A DNA stretch of 43,980 bases. Origin: Gammaproteobacteria bacterium (GTDB lineage Bacteria > Pseudomonadota > Gammaproteobacteria > Steroidobacterales > GCA-2729495). The stretch is from assembly GCA_024277915.1 (NCBI GenBank), contig JAJRUG010000011.1:1-43980 (forward strand), in the 5' to 3' direction. A program made the position numbers and the translations under genes. Positions 26,413 to 34,268 of this stretch are shown here, piece by piece. A model generated the notes under the pieces. It was not told where the DNA came from. It worked only from the letters and a program-made list of their open reading frames with translations, and searched no databases. Numbering within the stretch: position 1 is the first letter of the stretch; every line of letters starts with the position of its first letter.

Positions 26413-27038
26413 TAAACGGGCGACTCATTACCATTGAGGGAATAGAGGGGGTAGGGAAGTCCACCAACCTGAGTTTCATTGCAGACTGGCTGCAGCAGCG
26501 GGGTATCAACGCAGTCCTTACCCGGGAGCCTGGCGGTACCGCAGTTGCGGAAGAAATACGGAAAGTTCTGTTGAATCCTGATTATGAGTTAACCGGCGAA
26601 TGTGAGCTGCTGCTGATGTTTGCTGCCCGTGCAGCTCACCTGAGCGAACTGGTACGTCCCGCTCTGATGCGTGGTGACTGGGTGGTGTGTGACCGGTTTA
26701 CCGATGCGAGTTATGCCTATCAGGGAGGGGGCAGAGGGTTGCCAATGGAAGCGATCGATCATCTGAAGGCTATCGTCCAGCAAGGGCTGATTCCTGATCT
26801 GACAATATTACTGGATGTGCCAATGGAGATATCCGAACAGCGACGTGAAGCACGTGGCGAAACAGATCGTTTTGAGGCAGAACAGATTTCATTTTTTCGT
26901 CGTGTTCAGGCGGCGTATCATGAGATTGCCGCTACAGAACCGGAGCGAGTGAAGCTTGTGAACGCTGCCTTGCCGCTGCCGGAGGTGCAGGCGAAAATTG
27001 GCGAGGTGTTGCAGGTGTTTGTTGCCAGCCAGAAGTAA
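26409..27038 (+). CDS. tmk: Thymidylate kinase
   Basis: A 209-residue kinase. The P-loop GIEGVGKST is at 11-19, TREPGGT near 38-44, the nucleotide-contact stretch VVCDRFTDASYAYQG near 92-106, and the LID region with RREARGETDRFE near 143-154, all matching bacterial Tmk. It phosphorylates dTMP to dTDP. The ATG overlaps the mltG stop (ATGA). Nothing unusual was seen. Confidence 0.96.
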   Translation: MINGRLITIEGIEGVGKSTNLSFIADWLQQRGINAVLTREPGGTAVAEEIRKVLLNPDYELTGECELLLMFAARAAHLSELVRPALMRGDWVVCDRFTDASYAYQGGGRGLPMEAIDHLKAIVQQGLIPDLTILLDVPMEISEQRREARGETDRFEAEQISFFRRVQAAYHEIAATEPERVKLVNAALPLPEVQAKIGEVLQVFVASQK

Positions 27039-27082
27039 CCAATACCGTAACTAGAATCAAGATTAATATAATCATGTAATAT

Positions 27083-28132
27083 ATGGAAAATAAACAAGAA
27101 ATAGAGGGATGTTTTCCATGGTTGCGTGATCCGGCGAGTAGCCTTGCAAGTATGCTCGCTAACAATCAGATGCCACATGCGCTGTTACTGAATGGAGCAA
27201 CAGGAACCGGGCGTCGTGCCCTGGCTTTGTGGCTGGCTGCAGAAATACTGGATTTCAAAACCAGGATTGATCGGCAATGCCTGATGGAAGCACTGACACC
27301 AGACCCGGAGACGGGAATGCTGGCCGAGCCGACTCACCCCGATTTGCTTGTGTTGCAGCCTTTACCTGAGAAACGCATCGTCAGCGTCGATCAGGTACGT
27401 TCGCTGGTTCAATTCATGCACCTTACCAGTCATCAGAGGGGTGCAAAAATAGCTGTTATCTATCCTGCACAGGCACTGAACAGGAATGCCGCCAATGCAT
27501 TGCTGAAAACACTCGAAGAACCCCCGGCGGGCAGCCTGATACTGCTGATTTCCGATCTGCCGTCACAGCTCCCAGCAACCGTGGTCAGCCGTTGTCACAG
27601 GTTGCGTATCACGATACCGGGCCACAGGGAGTCGGTACGCTGGTTGGAAGTGCAGCCGGAAATACAGAAAGCCGCGGTATCAGATTGGGAATCCGTGCTG
27701 AGATTTTCGGGTGGGGCGCCTTTACTGGCTTTGGAGCTGGTGCAATCAGGCTTTCCGGCGCTGGACCGACAACTGGAAGGAGACGTACGTGACCTGCTGC
27801 ACCGGAAAAGAACACCGCGAGAGGTAGCGGAGCAGTGGGTAAAAGAGTCGAAAAAGCGGGGCGACAAGGAGATCGGCCTGTGTTTGCATTGGTTGTATTG
27901 TCGTGTGAGCCGTGTCGTACGTTCACAGATTGGGCGGCGTGATTCTGGTTCTCAATCAACAGGAAGTGCTGCGCACTTGCAAAACCGGGCGAAAAACCTA
28001 AACATGCATCACTGCTTCACGTATCTGGAAGAGTTGGCAGAGTGCCGACGTCTTCGCAGTACTACGCTGAACCAGGAGCTGAACATGACTAATTTACTGA
28101 TGTGGTGGTATGGAGGATTCAGTGCTCCCTGA
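27083..28132 (+). CDS. holB: DNA polymerase III subunit delta prime
   Basis: A 349-residue clamp-loader subunit. Marks are HALLLNGATGTGRRALALWLA (a P-loop remnant with Arg where Lys is expected, as this subunit does not hydrolyse ATP), EPTHPDLLVLQPL, ISVDQVR-type text (IVSVDQVRSLVQF), NAANALLKTLEEPPAGSLILL, and the SRC motif in VVSRCHRLRI. Most HolB proteins have four cysteines binding zinc before the HPDL motif; here only one Cys is seen in that stretch. It lies 44 bases after tmk. No good ribosome site is visible. Confidence 0.93.
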   Translation: MENKQEIEGCFPWLRDPASSLASMLANNQMPHALLLNGATGTGRRALALWLAAEILDFKTRIDRQCLMEALTPDPETGMLAEPTHPDLLVLQPLPEKRIVSVDQVRSLVQFMHLTSHQRGAKIAVIYPAQALNRNAANALLKTLEEPPAGSLILLISDLPSQLPATVVSRCHRLRITIPGHRESVRWLEVQPEIQKAAVSDWESVLRFSGGAPLLALELVQSGFPALDRQLEGDVRDLLHRKRTPREVAEQWVKESKKRGDKEIGLCLHWLYCRVSRVVRSQIGRRDSGSQSTGSAAHLQNRAKNLNMHHCFTYLEELAECRRLRSTTLNQELNMTNLLMWWYGGFSAP

Positions 28133-28164
28133 CGGGTTTAATGACCGGTTGAGCGCTCACTAAA

Positions 28165-28503
28165 ATGGCCAAGCCTGGATTACTGACTTTGACGATCAAG
28201 GATCGTAGCGCGCTCTATCTTGCGTATATGCCGTTTGTGGGTAATGGCGGGTTGTTTATTCCGACCAACAGCACCTACGCATTGGGTGACGAGGTTTTCA
28301 TGCTGCTGAACCTGATGGGCGAAGAGGAAAAGATCCCGGTGGCAGGGAAGGTCATCTGGCTTACGCCCAAGGGGGCTCAGGGCAAACGGACTGCGGGGAT
28401 CGGGGTTCAGTTCAGTGATCAGGATGGGGGCACAACCCAAAAGAAGATCGAGAATTACCTGGCTGGTGCGCTGGGTGGGGACAAACCGACGCATACCATG
28501 TAG
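28165..28503 (+). CDS. pilZ: PilZ domain protein (type IV pilus-associated type)
   Basis: A 112-residue single-domain PilZ protein located just after holB, as in Pseudomonas and Xanthomonas. Marks are YLAYMPFVGNGGLFIPTN, VFMLLNLM, IPVAGKVIWLTPKGAQ and GIGVQFS. The N-terminal RxxxR motif needed for c-di-GMP binding is not present, consistent with the PilZ founding type that works in pilus assembly through protein contacts. tatD, which often follows, is absent; a long inverted repeat and a convergent gene follow. Confidence 0.9.
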   Translation: MAKPGLLTLTIKDRSALYLAYMPFVGNGGLFIPTNSTYALGDEVFMLLNLMGEEEKIPVAGKVIWLTPKGAQGKRTAGIGVQFSDQDGGTTQKKIENYLAGALGGDKPTHTM

Positions 28504-28588
28504 CGGAAGCGGGCCGTTACACTCTGGAGAGTACCACCTTAGCGTTTGTGGGGATCACGCATTGGTTGAATCATGGTGCCAATAGCCC

Positions 28589-28675
28589 GGCCTGTTCTGT
28601 CCGATCCCTTTTTGACGGGATGGCTCCCTGCGGTCCGCTTTATTCCCTTCAAAAAGGGATCGGACAGAACAGGCC
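28589..28675. repeat. Perfect 25-bp inverted repeat with 37-base loop
   Basis: The left arm is 28589-28613 and the right arm 28651-28675, exact reverse complements over 25 bases (starting GGCCTGTTCTGTCCGATC). The loop is 28614-28650. Each arm has a T5/A5 run at its inner end, so the RNA from either strand would fold into a very stable hairpin, but there is no T-run after the outer stem. It lies between the ends of pilZ and the convergent cNMP/rhodanese gene, so it could act as a two-way transcription barrier, or be a copy of a dispersed palindromic element. Confidence 0.9.
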
Positions 28676-28706
28676 TTGGTTTGCTCCGAGGTTTCGGCGA
28701 TCACAG

Positions 28707-29753
28707 CTATCCCAGTTCAGTCATGTTCAGGCCGCCTTTTAGAACCTTGGTAGTGAAGCCGCGCTCGTTGAGGATAAACGCACCAGCAGAACTGCGTCGC
28801 CCGGTGTCACAGCAGACCAGATGAGTCACATTAGGATCAAGTGCGCTGAGCTTTAGTCGAATGAAATACAGTGGAATATTAAGCGCATCCGGTTCGTGTG
28901 ACATCTCAAACTCACTCGGCAGCCTCACATCCAGCCATCGTGCGCCGTTGGCGACCATCTCCCTGGCTTCCTGATAGTCGACCCAATCGAGTAATGGTTC
29001 ATTCATCAGTGTGTTGAAGTCATCTTTGCCAAGTCGCATGGTGGAACCATCCGCAATCATCGTGATGGTCGCGTTTCGCTTGCATTCAGAGATCAGTGCT
29101 TCTTCACCGAATGTATCGCCTACACTCAGTTCAGCGAGTTTGATGCCTTCTTTATTCAAAGGGGTTTCCCGGGTAACGCAGCATCGTCCCTTGGTGAGTA
29201 CATAGAAGTAATCACCGTCATCACCCTGCTGAATAACAATTTCGCCGGCAGTGTAATTGACCTGCTGCATCCGGATGAAAATGGCCTGGATGTTTGCTGG
29301 TGGTATCCGGTGAAAAGCCTTGGTCTGGAGCAGCGTGGTCATCCAGTCATCGGATCCTTCCCCGGCTTCTGACTGCAGGTCGCAAACCTCGTAAGTTCCG
29401 GTCTGGTCCCAGGTCAACATGACATCAAGCAGATCCGTATCAACAGAAAAGTACTCGACTTCGTTGATTGCTGTTGCTGTGCAACGCCGGGGCAGGTTCG
29501 GGGAGATTGGCCCCATGGCATTTTCGTTACCGGCCGTCAGCGACTGGACGTTACCGATTTCATCTTTAAGCTCAATGACTCCGGTGACCAGGTAAAAGGT
29601 TCGCTTTTCGCTGTCGCCCTCCTTAAAAAGGGTTTCACCAGATGACAAAATCCGTGCTTCTGTTTTCTTGGCCAGGGCAGAAATATTCTCCCTTTTCAAG
29701 CTGCGCAGCGGGGTAAATCGTCGCAGGTAAGCGGTATCAACAGTCGTGGGCAT
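28707..29753 (-). CDS. Double cyclic-nucleotide-binding domain / rhodanese fusion protein
   Basis: A 348-residue soluble protein. The first cNMP-like domain (about 12-115) begins LRSLKRENISALAKK and lacks a clear phosphate-binding cassette. The second (about 140-250) keeps it: FGEEALISECKRNATITM at 215-232, with the Arg that holds the cyclic phosphate. A rhodanese domain (about 252-346) ends the chain, with the loop C315-D-T-G-R-R-S, matching CX4R. This suggests a sulfur-transfer or persulfide-sensing activity controlled by a cyclic nucleotide; no DNA-binding domain is present, so it is not a CRP-type regulator. The neighbouring genes give no clear clue. Confidence 0.85.
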   Translation of the reverse strand: MPTTVDTAYLRRFTPLRSLKRENISALAKKTEARILSSGETLFKEGDSEKRTFYLVTGVIELKDEIGNVQSLTAGNENAMGPISPNLPRRCTATAINEVEYFSVDTDLLDVMLTWDQTGTYEVCDLQSEAGEGSDDWMTTLLQTKAFHRIPPANIQAIFIRMQQVNYTAGEIVIQQGDDGDYFYVLTKGRCCVTRETPLNKEGIKLAELSVGDTFGEEALISECKRNATITMIADGSTMRLGKDDFNTLMNEPLLDWVDYQEAREMVANGARWLDVRLPSEFEMSHEPDALNIPLYFIRLKLSALDPNVTHLVCCDTGRRSSAGAFILNERGFTTKVLKGGLNMTELG

Positions 29754-29864
29754 TCAGTCTGGAATCCTTGAGTGATATTTGCCTGGTCGCTGAACAGATT
29801 CAGGAACCGGCTATTCTAAACATAAGATACGCCCTGGTGGAAGCCGACCAGTTCCGGGTTTTCA

Positions 29865-31931
29865 CTATCTGGTCAGCCTGTGCCAGCCCGCTGAAGGCTT
29901 GAACCGTGGCCCATATTGACTGGTAAGCCGCTCAAGCTTCTGGACGACATCATTGATCCCGCATTCCTTCGCGTAGTTCAGGGGGCCGCCTCGAAATGGA
30001 GCGAATCCGGTACCGAAAATGACTCCGGTATCTACCAGATCCGCATCACTCACTACTTCTTCCTCAAGACATTTCGCGGCTTCGTTCAGGAGCGCCAGTA
30101 TCAGTCGTGTCTCCACATCCTTGTGTTGACCTGCTTGCGTTGATTTGTCACGAACCGGTCGCCCGTTCCGGTACTCATAGAAGCCTTTCCCGGTTTTTCT
30201 GCCCAGGTGACCCTCTGCAACCAGCTTTTCGAGTTCCGGCGCGCTGGTTCTGCCAATAATCGGACCCAGGATTTTTGCGACGTGCAGTGCCACATCAAGG
30301 CCTACTGAATCAGCCAGTTCCACCGGGCCCATCGGCATACCAAAGTGAACTGCAGCCTTGTCAATTTCCGAGATTGGAACGCCTTCCCGTGCGAGATCCA
30401 TCGCTTCTGCCATATACGGCGCCAGGATGCGGTTGACCAGAAACCCTGGCTGACTCCGGCAGGGTACGGGTAGTTTGCCAATTTGTTGCGCGAATGCCAG
30501 TGCAGCATTCGTTGCTTCTGTTGCCGTGGTCTCGGCGCTCACAATTTCGACCAGGGGTAATTTGGCAACGGGATTAAAGAAATGCAGCCCGACCAGCCTG
30601 CCCGGTTTCTGCAGGCAGGTAGAGAGATCCTGAATGGGGATGCTGGAGGTATTGGTAGCAAGCACAGCGCTGGGTTTCATGCGTGGCTCTATTTGCCGGT
30701 AGAGCGCCTGCTTTGCATCGAGATCTTCAAAGATAGCCTCGATGACTACATCAGCCTCGGCAACGCCCTCACCGTTAACATCTGCGACCAGTCTTTGTTT
30801 CGCAGCTGCGCGGTCAGTTTCATTTCGAAATTTTTTCTCGAACAGCTTTTCCGCTCGTTCCAGGGCCGGGACGATATAGTGCATTTCCCGATCCTGCAGT
30901 GTGACAGACAGGCCGCGTAACGCACACCACGCTGCAATATCTCCACCCATGATTCCGCCACCGATAACATGTACGTGTTTCACAGGCACAACAGGCTGTT
31001 CAGGTGCGCGTTTCAACCTGTCCTGGAGGAAAAATACCCTGATAAGGTTTTGTGAAGTGGAAGAAGTGATGAGTTCAGCGAATGATGCTGCCTCGGCTTC
31101 GTAAGCGTTGTTGTGTTTTGCTCCATGCCGCCGCCACAGATCGATGATTGCAAAAGGAGCAGGGTAGTGTTCTTTCCGGGCATGTTTGCTGACCTGTTTT
31201 TTCAGCATGACTGCAACGATTGGACGAACAAGCCCGATGTTCATTATCCGGTCGAGCAGGGGTGCTCGCCGAACTGGCGGTTTCCGGCTCGCCAGCCGGG
31301 TGGCAATCGCCCTCCAGTCATCGGTAGTGGCTATCTTGTCGACCAGCCCAAGACGAAGCGCTTTGGATGGCCGTATCGGTTTGCCCGTCAACATCATGGG
31401 CATCGCCTGGCGGACACCCAGCAAGCGGACCAGCCGAACTGTGCCACCAAATCCGGGATGGACGCCCAGTTGTACCTCAGGCAAACCCAAAGTAGAGCGA
31501 TCCGACTCCAGTGCGATGCGCCAGTCACAGGCCAATGCCAGCTCCAGACCGCCGCCCATCGCAAACCCGTTGATCACCGCGACGACGGGTGTTGGTAACT
31601 GCTCCAGTCTGTCCATCACAGCCTGCATTCTTCGGATGAGTTCAAAGGCGTTATTGCCCTTGCTGAGTTGTGGAAATTCCTTCACATCCGCGCCGGCGAT
31701 AAAACCGTTTTCCTTCCCGGAATATATGATCAGGCCGTTGGGTGTATGGGCCTCAAGTTTTTCGACGATGTCGGCAAACTCCAGTAAAACGCCGGATGAC
31801 AACAGGTTGGTACTGCTTTCAGCCATATCCAGGCACAGCCAGCAAAGCCCGTCATCCGCTATTTCCATACGCCAATGCTGATACTGCTTGTTGCCGGTTG
31901 ACTGTGCAGGTTCTTCTGCTGGAATGTTCAA
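29865..31931 (-). CDS. Enoyl-CoA hydratase/3-hydroxyacyl-CoA dehydrogenase (FadJ-like)
   Basis: 688 residues. The N-terminal crotonase domain (about 20-200) has GFIAGADVKEF and INGFAMGGGLELALACD. The NAD-binding domain starts near 318 with HVIGGGIMGGDIAAWCA. The dehydrogenase C-terminal domain follows with TNTSSIPI, GLHFFNPVAKLPLVEIV, QPGFLVNRILAPYMAEA and GMPMGPVELAD. It should carry out two beta-oxidation steps, hydration and oxidation to 3-ketoacyl-CoA. No thiolase gene is adjacent. The start is TTG at 31931, with AAGGAG six bases upstream, overlapping the end of the EEP gene, so coupled translation is likely. It could act on unusual acyl chains rather than common fatty acids. Confidence 0.9.
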   Translation of the reverse strand: MNIPAEEPAQSTGNKQYQHWRMEIADDGLCWLCLDMAESSTNLLSSGVLLEFADIVEKLEAHTPNGLIIYSGKENGFIAGADVKEFPQLSKGNNAFELIRRMQAVMDRLEQLPTPVVAVINGFAMGGGLELALACDWRIALESDRSTLGLPEVQLGVHPGFGGTVRLVRLLGVRQAMPMMLTGKPIRPSKALRLGLVDKIATTDDWRAIATRLASRKPPVRRAPLLDRIMNIGLVRPIVAVMLKKQVSKHARKEHYPAPFAIIDLWRRHGAKHNNAYEAEAASFAELITSSTSQNLIRVFFLQDRLKRAPEQPVVPVKHVHVIGGGIMGGDIAAWCALRGLSVTLQDREMHYIVPALERAEKLFEKKFRNETDRAAAKQRLVADVNGEGVAEADVVIEAIFEDLDAKQALYRQIEPRMKPSAVLATNTSSIPIQDLSTCLQKPGRLVGLHFFNPVAKLPLVEIVSAETTATEATNAALAFAQQIGKLPVPCRSQPGFLVNRILAPYMAEAMDLAREGVPISEIDKAAVHFGMPMGPVELADSVGLDVALHVAKILGPIIGRTSAPELEKLVAEGHLGRKTGKGFYEYRNGRPVRDKSTQAGQHKDVETRLILALLNEAAKCLEEEVVSDADLVDTGVIFGTGFAPFRGGPLNYAKECGINDVVQKLERLTSQYGPRFKPSAGWHRLTR

Positions 31932-31934
31932 TCG

Positions 31935-32672
31935 CTACTCCTTGATTCTTAAATCGCAAATCAGTGGCAGGTGATCGGAAAAATTGACCCTGGGAATATG
32001 AAAATCGGTAACTTCAATACCCTCTCCATAGAGTATATAGTCGAGTTCGAGGCGCGGGGCGCGCGCGGGGTAGGATGGCAGGCTTTCAGTATTGGCGCTT
32101 CTCAGGCCCGCAGCCTTCATGAACAGGAAAATTTCGTTTTCACCCCAGAAGGTGTTGAAGTCTCCCGCCACGATGACCGGTTTGCTGGATTCGGTTACCA
32201 ACTCGTACAAACGCCTGAGCTGAACCTGACGATGCCGGTACTTCAACGAGAGATGAACGAGGAATACGGCAACATTTTCCAGTTCCAGTTCGATAATGAG
32301 TCTCTTGATACCGGTATCGAAATAGTGAAACCGCTCCCCCGTAATTGTTGGTGAAGCAAGGAATGCGTTGGCCTGCTTGCGCAATATCGGCAAGCGCTGG
32401 TTGACAGACTCCTCGCCATATTTGCACTCATAGGCGGAAAAATGCCCAATCGCCTGGGCTATCTTTTCTGCCTGATTGACCCTGCCGCTTCTGAGCGATC
32501 CGATATCCACCTCAATGAGGCCAACGATGCTCGCATCCTGATCCTTGATGAATTTTATAATATTGTCCAGTGTACCTTTGCTGCCAAACAGATACTCTGC
32601 TCCGGGCACCGGCACTCGTGCCGGTGCACCAGCACCGACCGCGTAACGCATATTGTAAAGAACTAACCGCAT
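31935..32672 (-). CDS. Endonuclease/exonuclease/phosphatase (EEP) family hydrolase
   Basis: 245 residues from the ATG at 32672 (MRLVLYNMRYAVG); a start further upstream (to 32714) is possible but adds no domain. EEP motifs are in order: LYNMRY, the metal-binding Glu in GLIEVD, the HLSLKYRHRQVQ strand-helix, VAGDFNTFWG, LDYILYG and the catalytic SDHLPL at the end. The family cleaves phosphodiester or phosphomonoester bonds in nucleic acids, lipids or inositol phosphates. No signal peptide is seen. It lies three bases before the FadJ-like gene and probably shares its transcript. The substrate is not predictable. Confidence 0.87.
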   Translation of the reverse strand: MRLVLYNMRYAVGAGAPARVPVPGAEYLFGSKGTLDNIIKFIKDQDASIVGLIEVDIGSLRSGRVNQAEKIAQAIGHFSAYECKYGEESVNQRLPILRKQANAFLASPTITGERFHYFDTGIKRLIIELELENVAVFLVHLSLKYRHRQVQLRRLYELVTESSKPVIVAGDFNTFWGENEIFLFMKAAGLRSANTESLPSYPARAPRLELDYILYGEGIEVTDFHIPRVNFSDHLPLICDLRIKE

Positions 32673-32770
32673 TGCGCGGACAGTGTAATGCTTGCGGCGG
32701 CTGTGGAAAACCACATAGTCTCAAACGATTTGGTCAGCTAAACTGTACCGACTGCACAAATCACATCAAT

Positions 32771-32774
32771 GGAG
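32771..32774 (+). promoter_or_regulatory. Shine-Dalgarno placing the TIR-like start
   Basis: GGAG lies six bases before the GTG at 32781. The ATG at 32769, four codons upstream, has no ribosome site, so the GTG start is preferred. Confidence 0.55.
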
Positions 32775-32780
32775 CTGAAT

Positions 32781-33236
32781 GTGTCTGAGAAAAACCCGAT
32801 TTGCGTCTTTGTTGCCCACCTTTTTTCGGAAAATGCGGATTACCAGAGAGTCTTTGAATATCTGGAGAGCCGTGACAAATTCTTCTACAAAAACACCAGC
32901 AATCCGGACAATATCCCGACAGGCGGCGGTGCTGATGCGCTCCGGGACGAGCTCAGAGAGCAAATCAAGCTGGCGGAAATCCTTATCCTGCCGGTCAGCC
33001 TCCATGCCGAGAACCCTGATCTGGTGGAATACCAGATGGATGTTGCCGGTGCCTGTAATATTCCTGTACTTGCTATCAAATCCTTCGGTGGAACAGTTAT
33101 GATCGCAAAGATTATCCTGGATCGGGCCGAAAATATCGTGGATTGGAATGATCGCGCAATTGTTGACGGGATCAAGAAATATGCTCGTGGCGAGATCACT
33201 TCACAGTGGGAAGTCATAGAATTTGATATGGATTGA
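32781..33236 (+). CDS. TIR-like (MTH538/ThsB-type, DUF1863-like) domain protein
   Basis: 151 residues forming one flavodoxin-like domain: CVFVAHLFSENADYQRVFEYL (strand 1, with an H-L-F-S-E-N turn), AEILILPVSLHAEN in the middle, VEYQMDVAGACNIPVLAIKSFG, then a helix. This is the pattern of TIR-like MTH538/ThsB-type proteins. In the usual W-x-x-x-E position of such proteins the aligned residue here seems to be Gln (LVEYQMDVA), so NADase activity is doubtful; a Glu two residues earlier could compensate. The stop abuts the ATG of the flavoprotein gene (TGAATG). No ThsA-like partner is present, so a Thoeris defence role is not supported. Confidence 0.72.
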   Translation: MSEKNPICVFVAHLFSENADYQRVFEYLESRDKFFYKNTSNPDNIPTGGGADALRDELREQIKLAEILILPVSLHAENPDLVEYQMDVAGACNIPVLAIKSFGGTVMIAKIILDRAENIVDWNDRAIVDGIKKYARGEITSQWEVIEFDMD

Positions 33237-34268
33237 ATGATGGTGATTAATACAGACGCACTTATAGTAGGAGCCGGACCCTGCGGCCTGTTCCAGGTAT
33301 TTGAACTCGGATTGCTCGGAATAAAGGCAGATATCCTGGATTCGCTGCCCAACACGGGTGGCCAGTGCACGGAACTTTACCCGGATAAACCGATTTACGA
33401 TATTCCGGCTGTTCCGGTCTGTACGGGACAGGAATTGGTCGATGCCCTGCACGTGCAAATCGAACCCTTTGGCGCCCGTTTTCATATGAGCGAGGAAGTG
33501 ACCGTGGTCGAAAAGCGGGATGACGGGTTTTTCGTTGCAACCGACAGTGGGACGGAGTTTTTGACCAAGACGCTGTTCATCGCTGGTGGCGTGGGTTCGT
33601 TTCAGCCGCGCAAATTGCGTTTTGCGGAAGCAGAATCTCTTGAAGATTCTGCTATTCATTACAAGGTTCGAAATCCGGATCGCTTTATTGACAAGGATCT
33701 TGTGATTCTCGGTGGTGGTGATTCGGCGCTGGACTGGGCGTTGGAGCTATGGGAACGCGCAAAATCCCTGACATTGGTGCATCGACGTGATGAGTACCGC
33801 GGTGCTCCGGCTACTGTTGCGGCATTGAAGAAACTCGAAGCTGCGAAGAAACTCAGAATGATGGAATGTGCCAAGGCTGTAGGGATCGGGCTTGATGGCG
33901 ACAAGCTGTGCTCGGTTGATATACAGATCACGGACGGCGCACTGGAGACACTGCCGGTTGAAGACCTGCTGGTATTTTACGGGTTGGCACCAAAATTGGG
34001 GCCAATTGCCGAGTGGGGGCTGAATATTTCCAAAAAGGCGATTGAAGTCGATACCGCGACGTTCCAATCAAGCACTCCCGGTATTTTTGCCGTCGGTGAT
34101 ATCTCTGTCTATGAAGGTAAAAAGAAACTGATTCTCAGCGGATTCCATGAGGCAGCATTGGCTGCTTTCGCTGCAAAAGCAATTATTGAGCCGGGGAAGA
34201 AAGTAAACCTGCAATACACAACCACCAGCCCGATTATGAAAAAGCGGCTGGGTGTGGAGGATGAGTAA
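33237..34268 (+). CDS. Ferredoxin-NADP reductase-type flavoprotein (thioredoxin-reductase-like)
   Basis: A 343-residue two-dinucleotide-binding-domain flavoprotein. The FAD site is DALIVGAGPCGLFQVFELG near the start; NTGGQCTELYPDKPIYDIPA follows, as in the YumC/TrxR-like ferredoxin-NADP reductases. The NAD(P) site is LVILGGGDSALDWALEL near 157-173, with HRRDEYRG. The C-terminal FAD contact is GIFAVGDIS. The redox CxxC pair of true thioredoxin reductases is missing, in line with an FNR2-type enzyme that passes electrons between NADPH and ferredoxin or flavodoxin. The gene begins directly after the TIR-like stop and overlaps glpQ. Confidence 0.9.
   Translation: MMVINTDALIVGAGPCGLFQVFELGLLGIKADILDSLPNTGGQCTELYPDKPIYDIPAVPVCTGQELVDALHVQIEPFGARFHMSEEVTVVEKRDDGFFVATDSGTEFLTKTLFIAGGVGSFQPRKLRFAEAESLEDSAIHYKVRNPDRFIDKDLVILGGGDSALDWALELWERAKSLTLVHRRDEYRGAPATVAALKKLEAAKKLRMMECAKAVGIGLDGDKLCSVDIQITDGALETLPVEDLLVFYGLAPKLGPIAEWGLNISKKAIEVDTATFQSSTPGIFAVGDISVYEGKKKLILSGFHEAALAAFAAKAIIEPGKKVNLQYTTTSPIMKKRLGVEDE

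Noticed and set aside
28521-28532. Short palindrome ACTCTGGAGAGT after pilZ
   Set aside because: A two-base loop, and no T-run; likely chance.
32781-33236. Thoeris-type antiphage defence
   Set aside because: The TIR-like fold is present but there is no ThsA (SIR2/SLOG) gene or other defence gene near it; neighbours are metabolic.
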